A DNA stretch of 64,000 nucleotides from UBA2336 sp964419145. GTDB lineage: Bacteria > Bacteroidota > Bacteroidia > Cytophagales > Cyclobacteriaceae. Numbering within the stretch: position 1 is the first letter of the stretch; each line of letters opens with the position of its first letter. Position numbers and translations under genes: made by a program. The notes beneath the pieces were generated by a model. That model did not search any database. It saw only the letters and a program-made list of their open reading frames with translations, and was not told the origin of the DNA. The stretch covers positions 248,001-312,000 of the forward strand of contig CAYQOM010000002.1 of the NCBI GenBank assembly GCA_964419145.1. Direction: 5' to 3'. Positions 18,762 through 26,492 of this stretch are shown one piece after another.

Positions 18762-19775
18762 ATGAAATTGTCGAAGGCGGTAAAAAGGGAAATACGCGAT
18801 GTGTTGTTGCTGCTATTGTTTGGTTTGTTAATGACCGTTGTTTTCGGTTATACTAAGACCAAACAACAATTTTGGATTGTAGGATCGTTTACAGCCCTGA
18901 TGTGGGTCTTCTTGTGGAAGGGCAACGGACTGATTAGCGGAATAATCTCTGATCGGATCAACTGGTTAAAGGCTCCTCTTAAAAGTTTTCTTGTTTTATC
19001 GTTGGGTAGTATTTTATATACCGCCACCAGTATTGTGCTTTTAACGCAACTTTATAAACTCATTTTCGATGTTGATTTCGGGAAATCGCAGTACATGATT
19101 TTTTCGGCCACCGTGGTCACGATAATCATTTCCCTGTTTATGCATGGTCGTTCGTTTTTGCTTGAATGGAAACAAAGCGCGCTTGATGCCGAGAAACTGA
19201 AACGCGAAAACGTAACGGCACGGTATGAAAGTTTGAAAAATCAGGTTAACCCACATTTTTTATTCAACAGTTTTAATGCACTGACAAATCTCGTTTACGA
19301 AAATCAGGACCTGGCCGCCAAGTTTATCAAACAACTTTCGGAAGTGTACCGTTATGTGCTGGATACCCGCGACCGGGAGTTGGTTACCAAAGAAGAGGAG
19401 TTGAAATTTTTAGAGTCGTACCTGTTCTTGCAGAAAATCAGGTTTGGCGACAACCTACAGATATCCATTCAACTGGATAATGTAAAAACTTACTTCCCTC
19501 CGCTGGTGCTGCAAATGCTCATTGAAAATGCAATCAAACATAATATTGTGGCAGCTGAACAACCGCTTTCTATTAAAATTTATGAGTCCGATAACTATAT
19601 CGTAATTGAAAATAAGCTTCAACGTAAAAAAGTACTTTCCGAAGAGTCTGCCGGAGTAGGTCTCAGTAATATCCGGTTGCGGTATGAATTCTTATCAGAT
19701 CAAAAAGTAGTGGTAGAAGCGTTGCACGATAAATTTATTGTGCGCCTTCCGGTAATTGAACGGGTTGAATCATGA
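18762..19775 (+). CDS. LytS-type sensor histidine kinase
   Basis: A membrane sensor kinase of the His_kinase (PF06580) family, which phosphorylates the adjacent LytTR regulator. About four membrane helices lie in residues 12-127. The phospho-accepting His is His165 in NPHFLFN. The N-box is ENAIKHN (255-261) and the C-terminal ATPase region includes GVGLSNIRLRYE. No large periplasmic sensor domain is present, so the signal is probably sensed in the membrane. The ATG at 18762 is preferred over an upstream TTG that overlaps the previous gene. Its stop overlaps the regulator's start as ATGA. Confidence 0.93.
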   Translation: MKLSKAVKREIRDVLLLLLFGLLMTVVFGYTKTKQQFWIVGSFTALMWVFLWKGNGLISGIISDRINWLKAPLKSFLVLSLGSILYTATSIVLLTQLYKLIFDVDFGKSQYMIFSATVVTIIISLFMHGRSFLLEWKQSALDAEKLKRENVTARYESLKNQVNPHFLFNSFNALTNLVYENQDLAAKFIKQLSEVYRYVLDTRDRELVTKEEELKFLESYLFLQKIRFGDNLQISIQLDNVKTYFPPLVLQMLIENAIKHNIVAAEQPLSIKIYESDNYIVIENKLQRKKVLSEESAGVGLSNIRLRYEFLSDQKVVVEALHDKFIVRLPVIERVES

Positions 19776-20533
19776 ATGTACTGATTATTGAAGACGAGAT
19801 CCAGGCGGCCAGACGATTGGAGAATCTGATTAACGAGTTGTTGCCTCAGGCGATCATCTCCGGAAGGACGGATTCTGTGAAGAGTGCCGTGAAATGGTTC
19901 AATAATAATCCGCATCCGGATTTGATTTTTATGGACATTCAATTGGGTGATGGACTGAGTTTCGAAATATTCGAGATGACAACGATTTCTGCGCCTGTAA
20001 TTTTTACTACTGCCTATGATGAGTATGCCCTTAAAGCCTTCAAGGTTAACAGCATCGATTACATACTGAAACCAGTGGATAAAGATGAGTTGCGTGGAGC
20101 TCTTGAAAAATTCAATACCCTGAAACTGACCAATGTTGGCAAGGTTGATTTTTCCAACAGCATTACCCAGGTAATGGAGTTACTCACCAAAAAATATAAA
20201 GAGCGATTCGTGATTAAAGTAGGAGAACACTTGCGTACCGTTGAGGTGAAGGATATTCTCTATTTTTTCAGTTCAGACAAAGCCACGTTTAGCACCACAC
20301 GTGAAGGACGCTCGCACATTCTTGACTTCACCCTCGATCAGCTTGAGTTGATGGTAAACCCGGAGGAATTTTTTCGAATAAATCGTAAATACCTGGTGGG
20401 TACAGCGGCCATACAGGATATCATCAGCCATACCAACAGCCGGTTGAAGTTGATTTTAAAGGGTTGCCCTGACCAGGACATCATTGTTTCGCGTGAGCGG
20501 GTACAGGAATTTAAGCAGTGGCTTGACCGGTAG
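19772..20533 (+). CDS. LytTR response regulator
   Basis: A DNA-binding response regulator and partner of the kinase whose stop codon it overlaps by 4 bases. The receiver domain is residues 1-115 with acidic pocket EDE at 7-9 and the phosphorylated Asp at 55 (FMDIQLGDG). A LytTR DNA-binding domain fills about residues 145-250. The 253-residue length is normal. Its 3' end overlaps the 3' end of the oppositely oriented single-domain regulator by 23 bases. Targets are unknown; the TonB receptor group upstream is a candidate. Confidence 0.94.
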   Translation: MNVLIIEDEIQAARRLENLINELLPQAIISGRTDSVKSAVKWFNNNPHPDLIFMDIQLGDGLSFEIFEMTTISAPVIFTTAYDEYALKAFKVNSIDYILKPVDKDELRGALEKFNTLKLTNVGKVDFSNSITQVMELLTKKYKERFVIKVGEHLRTVEVKDILYFFSSDKATFSTTREGRSHILDFTLDQLELMVNPEEFFRINRKYLVGTAAIQDIISHTNSRLKLILKGCPDQDIIVSRERVQEFKQWLDR

Positions 20534-20930
20534 TTTGCGTCAGCCTTTTTTTCAGCTCCTCAATGTCGCTTTGTTTAATGGGTTTGGTGATGTAATGAAT
20601 CACATTCTTGTATTGAAAGGCCTCGTCCTTATCTTTTTTATTATTCGAGCTGGTGAGTACAATAATCCGAACCTTTGCCCGCACGGCTTCCGGCATTCCA
20701 TTGAAACTTTTTAAAAATCCAAACCCGTCAATGTTAGGCATGTTTAAATCCAGGAAGATAATATCGGGGGGCTTTGCGTTTGGTTCTTCCAATGCATCAA
20801 TAGCCTCTTGCGCTGACTTATAGGAGATTATGTTATTAGAAAAGGCATACACCTCTAGAAACCTTCTTTGAATAAAAAGATCAATTTCGCTGTCGTCTAT
20901 CAGTATGGTTGTATCCACAATTGCCTTCAC
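20511..20930 (-). CDS. Single-domain response regulator (CheY-like)
   Basis: A receiver-only protein of 139 residues without an output domain. The acidic pair is in LIDDSEID (Asp12/Asp13), the phospho-acceptor is Asp61 (FLDLNMP), the switch Thr/Ser lies in VLTSSNN and the Lys in ITKPI. This form is close to the Rcp1-like receivers that follow hybrid or phytochrome kinases. The start is a GTG at 20930, since an in-frame stop lies upstream. The last codons overlap the end of the convergent LytTR gene. The partner kinase is not in this neighbourhood in the same orientation. Confidence 0.9.
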   Translation of the reverse strand: MKAIVDTTILIDDSEIDLFIQRRFLEVYAFSNNIISYKSAQEAIDALEEPNAKPPDIIFLDLNMPNIDGFGFLKSFNGMPEAVRAKVRIIVLTSSNNKKDKDEAFQYKNVIHYITKPIKQSDIEELKKRLTQTTGQATA

Positions 20931-21075
20931 TGTTACGGATGATTAAAGCCATTTATATAAACTTACCACAAATCAGCTACAAAGTGGTAAAAATTGACTC
21001 AAAAATTGTTTTTTTTACGGTTTTACGGCACCAAAAAATGTGTTAAAATTGACCTTCTAAACCCAACCGAAAACT

Positions 21076-21963
21076 ATGAATTCTAAAAATGCCCTTTATT
21101 CTTTGTTCGCCATCTGTTTGGTATTTGGTTTGAGCTCGTGTGGAAAATCCGGGGAGAATAATGCCAATGCCGATGAATTTAAAGAAGCAGAGGAGAGTCT
21201 TCGTTCGACCATAGAAGATGTTGTATATAACATCCCCTCACCAACCGAAATTCCTTACCTGATTGAACAAACCGGGGCTGAGTTTAACCAAAGTCTTGTA
21301 AATCCACGTTCCAAGGCTGATTCATACATCAACCGCACAGACAAGGCGGCCTTGAACCTGGGCGTGTATACGGCTGATATCGGGTATTTAACTTCCTATG
21401 AAAAAACACAGGAAGCCATTGACTACCTGAATGCCTGCAAGAGCCTGGCTGATTACCTGGGCATTATCGGAACGTTTGATGTGGAGATTTTAAGGCGTTT
21501 TGAAGCCAATATTGCGAACAAAGACTCCCTGGCAACCCTGTTGGATGAGTCGATCAAACAAACCGAGAAGTTTTTAAAAGATGACACCCGTAACAAGCAG
21601 GCTGCATTGGTTGTGGCCGGAAGTTTTGTGGAGGGTTTACATATTTCTACTGGTTTGGTTAATTCCTATCCGAAAGATTTACTCCCAACCGATGCCCGAA
21701 ATGTAATCCTTACCCCGGTTATTCAGGTTATCCTAAATCAACAGAAATCCGTTTCGGAATTATTGAAGATGTTGTCGGCTATTGAGCAAACCGATCCGGT
21801 AAGCGGCATGGTGCGCGACTTGAAAGAGCTTGAAGCAGCCTATGCTGCGTTAAACATTGAAGATCAGATTAAGAACAACCGCGCTGATCTGGTGCTTAGC
21901 GATAAAAATCTGGAAACCATTTCCGCAGTCGTGGCTAAAATGCGCCAGTCGATTGTGGAATAA
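21076..21963 (+). CDS. Conserved-type lipoprotein, all-helical (295 aa)
   Basis: A lipoprotein: the N-terminal hydrophobic stretch ends in the lipobox GLSSC, with the lipidated Cys at residue 22. The mature domain is acidic and predicted almost entirely helical, without Cys or catalytic motifs. It precedes the TerB-ABC fusion gene by about 100 bases, separated by a terminator hairpin. The pairing suggests an envelope component of the same process, though the terminator argues for partly separate transcription. I know no function for this family. Confidence 0.75.
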   Translation: MNSKNALYSLFAICLVFGLSSCGKSGENNANADEFKEAEESLRSTIEDVVYNIPSPTEIPYLIEQTGAEFNQSLVNPRSKADSYINRTDKAALNLGVYTADIGYLTSYEKTQEAIDYLNACKSLADYLGIIGTFDVEILRRFEANIANKDSLATLLDESIKQTEKFLKDDTRNKQAALVVAGSFVEGLHISTGLVNSYPKDLLPTDARNVILTPVIQVILNQQKSVSELLKMLSAIEQTDPVSGMVRDLKELEAAYAALNIEDQIKNNRADLVLSDKNLETISAVVAKMRQSIVE

Positions 21964-21990
21964 TTCTTCGAATTCATTAGTACAGAAATG

Positions 21991-22017
21991 GGGCCGCAAA
22001 CACGGCCCTATTTTTTT
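21991..22017 (+). terminator. Rho-independent terminator after the lipoprotein gene
   Basis: A short GC-rich stem GGGCCG (21991-21996) and CGGCCC (22003-22008) is followed by a run of seven T at 22011-22017. Confidence 0.75.
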
Positions 22018-22066
22018 ATCATAACTACAGTTCTTTACTATCTTTAATGAATAATCAACCCTTCAT

Positions 22067-25000
22067 ATGAGTGAAGAAATTCTCAAAGCCCTTCTCAGAC
22101 TTTTTGCCGTTGTAGCCCGCCAGGACGAAGTAACCCGACAGGAGCGAGAGCAGGTCAGGAAGTTTCTTCTTGAGCACCTCAATGAATCGAAGGTGGAGCC
22201 ATACCTCACCATGTTTGATGAATTTGTGAAAACCACCGGCAGTGTGGAGGGAACGGATGAAGCGTATAACGTGAAACGTATTTGTGCCGAAATCAACCTG
22301 GGCCTGGCACAGAAACAGAAATATATTGTTGTGCTAGAACTGGTGCGGTTAATTTTGGCTGATTCGGTGATTACTTCGCGTGAACAGGAGTTGATGCTGG
22401 CGATTTGTGAGGATTTTAAAATTAGTCCTACCGATCTTGAATCCATTAAAACCTTTTTGTCAGCACAGGAGTCGGCACACCTGGACCAACCGGGTTTACT
22501 CATCATCGACCCGAAAGACGATACGGCCTTTAAACAGGCCCTTCACATTCAACGAAAAAATCTGAAAGGATTTATTGAAATACTTTACCTGCAACAAGTT
22601 GAATTATACCTGGTGAAGTATGTGGGTAAGTCAGATGTTTACCTCAATGGCGCTCCGTTTCGTTCGGGCTCCATTAATGTGTTGAGCGTAGGCAGCACGT
22701 TACGATGGGACAAAGATGAACCCGTTTATTATGGCGATGTGCTCAGTCGCTTTAAACGTTTGGATAAGGGCGAACGCATTTCGTTTCAGGCAAATGACAT
22801 TCATTTTCGGTTTAAAAACGGAGGCATCGGGTTGCAGGAAGTTAACCTGGCTGAAGAGTCCGGCAACCTGGTAGCATTAATGGGAGCCAGTGGATCGGGA
22901 AAATCTACCTTGTTACATGTTTTAAATGGTTCCGAAAAACCCACGAAAGGGCAGGTGCTGATTAACGGCATTGATATTCATAAAAATCCGGAAAAAATTG
23001 AAGGTGTAATCGGATTTGTTCCACAGGATGACCTGCTCATCGAAGACCTTACGGTGTACCAAAACCTGTATTATGCAGCCAAACTTTGCTTCAGCGATTT
23101 GCCTGAAGATAAGATTGATGCATTGGTGATGAAAACATTGGAAGATCTTGGGCTGGCCGAACGCAAGGATTTGAAAGTAGGATCGCCACTTCAGAAAACC
23201 ATCAGTGGTGGACAACGTAAACGCCTCAATATCGGGTTGGAGTTGTTACGCGAACCAGCTATTCTCTTTTGCGATGAACCCACCAGCGGACTTTCATCAC
23301 GCGATTCGGAGAATATTATTGATTTGCTGAAAGAACTTTCACTGAAAGGAAAGCTTGTGTTTGCCGTCATTCATCAGCCCTCATCCGACATCTTTAAGAA
23401 ATTCGACCGTCTGCTCATTCTGGATACCGGTGGATACCAGATTTACTACGGCAATCCCGTAGATGCGATCGTGTATTTCAAGCGCGCCATCGACATGATC
23501 AACAGCGATGTGGGGGAATGTTATGAATGTGGCAACGTAAATCCGGAGCAGATTTTCAACATCATTGAAACAAAGGTGATCAATGAATACGGACAGTTTA
23601 CAAATGAGCGAAAAATTTCTCCCGATCAATGGTTCCGGATGTATAAACAAGCCGGTAGCCATGCGCTTGAATCTATTTCTGAAAAGCCGGTTCAATCTAC
23701 CTTGCGCATACCCGGTAGATTAAAACAAATTAAGTTATTCTCCTTGCGGGATGTGCAAGCCAAAATTCACAACCGGCAATATATGATTATTAATTTGCTG
23801 GAAGCTCCCTTGCTGGCATTCATTCTGGCGTTTATTGTTCGATTCTATAACATTGATGATAAACTGCAGAGCAGTTACGTGTTTGCCAAAAACCTCAACC
23901 TTCCGGCTTACTTGTTCATGAGTGTGATTGTTGCCTTGTTTATGGGCTTAACGGTGAGTGCGGAAGAAATCATTCGCGACCGTAAAATTCTGAAGCGGGA
24001 AGCGTTTTTGCATTTAAGCAGAAGCAGCTATCTGCTTTCAAAAATCGGAATCTTGTTTCTGTTGTCTGCTATTCAAACTCTTACCTTTGTATTGGTTGGG
24101 AATTATATCCTTGAAATAAAAGGCATGTTACTGGAGCATTGGCTGATTTTATTTACCGTCTCGTGTTTTGCCAATACGCTCGGGTTAAACATTTCCTCCG
24201 GGTTCAATTCGGCTGTTACCATTTATATTTTAATTCCGCTATTAATTATTCCTCAACTCATACTCAGTGGTGTGGTGGTGAAGTTTGATAAGCTGAATCC
24301 CGTTATCGGAAATACGGCCACGGTGCCATTTGTGGGCGATATTATGGCCTCACGATGGGCTTTTGAAGCGGCCATGGTTACCCAGTTTAAGGGTAATAAA
24401 TACGAACAGGAGTTTTACCTGTACGATAAGGTTATGGCTGATGCCGATTACCGGAAGATTTATTTTATCCCTGAACTGGAAAGCAAGTTGCAGTTTTGCC
24501 TGGCGAATCGCGATGCGGAAGACTCTGAATTAAAACGAAAGTTTTCGTCCGATCTAAACCTGCTGCGTAGCGAAATCAGGCGTGAAGCAGAGTCGGTTGG
24601 TCGCGAGCATTACGAATGGATTGATCGGCTGGATGAAAATCATTTTGATTCCGTTACCTATAACGAAGCCATTGCATTTTTGGGAAACCTGCGGAGGTTA
24701 TACATCAACCGATATAACAAAGCTGATGGTGAGAAAGAGAAGAAAATAACCTTGATGACGGATACCCCTGAGGAAGAGCGTGCATACGAAAAGCTACGGG
24801 ATGGTTACCGCAATGAGGCCATAGCTGATTTTGTGAAAAACCTGACCGAAACGCATCGCATCATTGAAAAGGATGGAAAATTGATTCAAAAGATTTATCC
24901 CATTTACAAAGATCCGGATCCAGACCACGTGATCGATTTCGATGCGCAGTTCTACATGCCTAAAAAGCACTTTCTGAATATGAATATTGATACCCTGTTT

Positions 25001-25123
25001 TTTAATACCGGGGTTATCTGGTCGATGACATTGGTGCTGGCCATTGCCTTGTACCTGGATGTATTGCGCAGAATTATTGATGGGTTTGGCAATCTGTCCA
25101 ACCCGTTGAACCGCAGGGTTTAA
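22067..25123 (+). CDS. TerB-like domain fused to ABCG-type ATPase and permease
   Basis: A 1018-residue multidomain transporter. Residues 1-145 form a helical TerB-like domain. Residues 150-250 form a small beta-rich region around KYVGKSDVYLNGAPF that may be FHA-like. An ABCG/White-type ATPase follows (about 255-480) with Walker A GASGSGKST, signature ISGGQRKR and Walker B ILFCDEP, then an ABC-2 permease. The permease has about six helices plus a long soluble loop (about residues 775-960) and one final helix. Half-transporter order (ATPase before permease) means it should dimerise. The substrate is unknown. Domain calls for ATPase and permease are firm; TerB-like is likely and FHA-like is a guess. 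Confidence 0.88.
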   Translation: MSEEILKALLRLFAVVARQDEVTRQEREQVRKFLLEHLNESKVEPYLTMFDEFVKTTGSVEGTDEAYNVKRICAEINLGLAQKQKYIVVLELVRLILADSVITSREQELMLAICEDFKISPTDLESIKTFLSAQESAHLDQPGLLIIDPKDDTAFKQALHIQRKNLKGFIEILYLQQVELYLVKYVGKSDVYLNGAPFRSGSINVLSVGSTLRWDKDEPVYYGDVLSRFKRLDKGERISFQANDIHFRFKNGGIGLQEVNLAEESGNLVALMGASGSGKSTLLHVLNGSEKPTKGQVLINGIDIHKNPEKIEGVIGFVPQDDLLIEDLTVYQNLYYAAKLCFSDLPEDKIDALVMKTLEDLGLAERKDLKVGSPLQKTISGGQRKRLNIGLELLREPAILFCDEPTSGLSSRDSENIIDLLKELSLKGKLVFAVIHQPSSDIFKKFDRLLILDTGGYQIYYGNPVDAIVYFKRAIDMINSDVGECYECGNVNPEQIFNIIETKVINEYGQFTNERKISPDQWFRMYKQAGSHALESISEKPVQSTLRIPGRLKQIKLFSLRDVQAKIHNRQYMIINLLEAPLLAFILAFIVRFYNIDDKLQSSYVFAKNLNLPAYLFMSVIVALFMGLTVSAEEIIRDRKILKREAFLHLSRSSYLLSKIGILFLLSAIQTLTFVLVGNYILEIKGMLLEHWLILFTVSCFANTLGLNISSGFNSAVTIYILIPLLIIPQLILSGVVVKFDKLNPVIGNTATVPFVGDIMASRWAFEAAMVTQFKGNKYEQEFYLYDKVMADADYRKIYFIPELESKLQFCLANRDAEDSELKRKFSSDLNLLRSEIRREAESVGREHYEWIDRLDENHFDSVTYNEAIAFLGNLRRLYINRYNKADGEKEKKITLMTDTPEEERAYEKLRDGYRNEAIADFVKNLTETHRIIEKDGKLIQKIYPIYKDPDPDHVIDFDAQFYMPKKHFLNMNIDTLFFNTGVIWSMTLVLAIALYLDVLRRIIDGFGNLSNPLNRRV

Positions 25124-25203
25124 AAGATTTATTTGTATTACGGAGTCCTCGGATTTTTCTGGTTCGGGGCATTTCTTTTATTTTTGTTGAAATCCTCGAT
25201 GAC

Positions 25204-25257
25204 ATGATCGTATTACTACTCATTTTATTGCTTCTTATCCTCGTCAGGATATTCTAG
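25204..25257 (+). CDS. Possible 17-aa hydrophobic leader peptide
   Basis: A tiny frame (ATG at 25204, TAG at 25255-25257) encodes MIVLLLILLLLILVRIF, a single membrane-helix-like peptide. Its stop ends one base before the next gene's ATG, so translational coupling is possible. The frame could be chance, and no independent evidence supports expression. Confidence 0.2.
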   Translation: MIVLLLILLLLILVRIF

Positions 25258-25258
25258 C

Positions 25259-26026
25259 ATGTTTTTCACGCTTTCCAAAATACTGGGGTATCTGACTTCT
25301 CCATTGGTTTGGGCCTGTTTGCTGTTGGTAACATCCTGGGTTATCAAAAAAATGCGATGGAAGCGCAGGTTGTTTTATGCCGGAATCATAACCCTTCTTT
25401 TTTTCTCGAACGATTTTATAGCCAATGAAGCCATGCGGTTGTGGGAAGTACCGGCAACACCCTATGCTGCTATTTCCAAAACCTATTCGTATGGCGTGTT
25501 GCTCACCGGTGTTACTTCTACCGATTTGCATTTCACACAACCTGCCGATCGGGTGTATTTTACGCGTGGGGCTGATCGGGTTGTGCACACCGTTGACTTG
25601 TACAAGCGCGGAATAGTGAAGAAGATTTTAGTATCAGGTGGAAGCGGGCGGTTAATAACAGAAGGTAAGAAGGAGGCTGATGATATTGTAAAGGCATTGA
25701 AGTTAATGGGAGTTCCTGAAATGGATATCCTGGTGGAGAATGAATCGCGCAATACGGCAGAGTCCGCCCGAAAGGTAAAAACCATGCTGCATGAGCCGGG
25801 CGAAATCCTGCTGATCACCTCGGCCTTTCACATGCGCAGGTCGGTAGGTTGTTTTAGAAAAGTAGGTTTACAGGTAGATACCTTTAGTACAGATTTTTAT
25901 ACACACCCGCGCTATTTCACCCCCGATGTATTGCTGGTACCCAAGGTAGAAGCCCTGCAAATCTGGCAGAAATTATTCAAGGAGTGGGTAGGTATAACCG
26001 CATACCGCTTTGCCGGCTACCTGTAA
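25259..26026 (+). CDS. YdcF/ElyC-family (DUF218) membrane protein
   Basis: A 255-residue envelope protein with two N-terminal membrane helices (about residues 10-28 and 36-52) and a DUF218 domain. Hallmarks are LVSGGSG, the NTAESA region and TSAFHMRRSV near residue 190. E. coli ElyC in this family affects peptidoglycan and lipid-carrier metabolism; YdcF binds S-adenosylmethionine. It ends 2 bases from the stop of the convergent gene. The family is firm; the role is inferred. Confidence 0.88.
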   Translation: MFFTLSKILGYLTSPLVWACLLLVTSWVIKKMRWKRRLFYAGIITLLFFSNDFIANEAMRLWEVPATPYAAISKTYSYGVLLTGVTSTDLHFTQPADRVYFTRGADRVVHTVDLYKRGIVKKILVSGGSGRLITEGKKEADDIVKALKLMGVPEMDILVENESRNTAESARKVKTMLHEPGEILLITSAFHMRRSVGCFRKVGLQVDTFSTDFYTHPRYFTPDVLLVPKVEALQIWQKLFKEWVGITAYRFAGYL

Positions 26027-26027
26027 G

Positions 26028-26300
26028 TTATAACACCGAAGAGGGCTTGCGCCAGCCTTCGCGGGCTTCCTGGTTCAAGTACTCGGTTAAACTTTCAAGG
26101 CTGGAGAATACCTGAATTTTCCGTGGTTCGGTTTGTTGCTCGGCCGAGGGAAACATCACTTCCACAAAGAATCCCTTCACCATGTACAGGGAGAAATGAC
26201 AACTGTTGCGCACCTGGTTGCCAATCAGGGTTCCTTTATTTCGCAGGTAGTTAATTTGCTGGGCAGGTGAAAAGCGCTGGAAAAAGAATTTTGTAAACAT
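26028..26300 (-). CDS. Small conserved-type hypothetical protein (90 aa)
   Basis: A 90-residue soluble protein without a signal peptide. Alternating hydrophobic residues in the middle (CHFSLYMVKGFFVEVMF) followed by a helical C-terminus (LESLTEYLNQEAREGW) suggest a small alpha/beta fold. It is transcribed convergently with the DUF218 gene, with the two stop codons almost touching. I do not recognise a named family. Confidence 0.65.
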   Translation of the reverse strand: MFTKFFFQRFSPAQQINYLRNKGTLIGNQVRNSCHFSLYMVKGFFVEVMFPSAEQQTEPRKIQVFSSLESLTEYLNQEAREGWRKPSSVL

Positions 26301-26345
26301 AGGGGTAACGTAAAGGCTACGTGGCGCAAATCTGTAGCCAACATG

Positions 26346-26371
26346 CTAAAAGCCCGATTGGGCCTTTCTTT
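26346..26371. terminator. Weak hairpin with T-rich flank
   Basis: GCCC (26352-26355) and GGGC (26360-26363), with flanking AAA/TTT pairing and a bulge, form a small stem and T-rich sequence lies on both sides. It sits between the 90-aa gene's start and the SGNH gene's terminator, so its role is unclear. Confidence 0.3.
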
Positions 26372-26435
26372 ACAGGTTTCCATAAAGTTGAAATCCTGAT
26401 TTGGGATTGTAACCCGACTGTTTTTCCAAAGTTGA

Positions 26436-26470
26436 GGTAAAGAAAAAGGCTGCCGGAGAGGGCAGCCTTT
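26436..26470 (-). terminator. Rho-independent terminator of the SGNH/TonB operon
   Basis: Perfect 10-bp arms AAAGGCTGCC (26445-26454) and GGCAGCCTTT (26461-26470) enclose a 6-base loop. On the minus strand a T-rich tail (TTTTTCTTT) follows. It lies 23 bases past the SGNH gene stop. Confidence 0.85.
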
Positions 26471-26492
26471 AATGTGTTTTTGATAGAATAGA

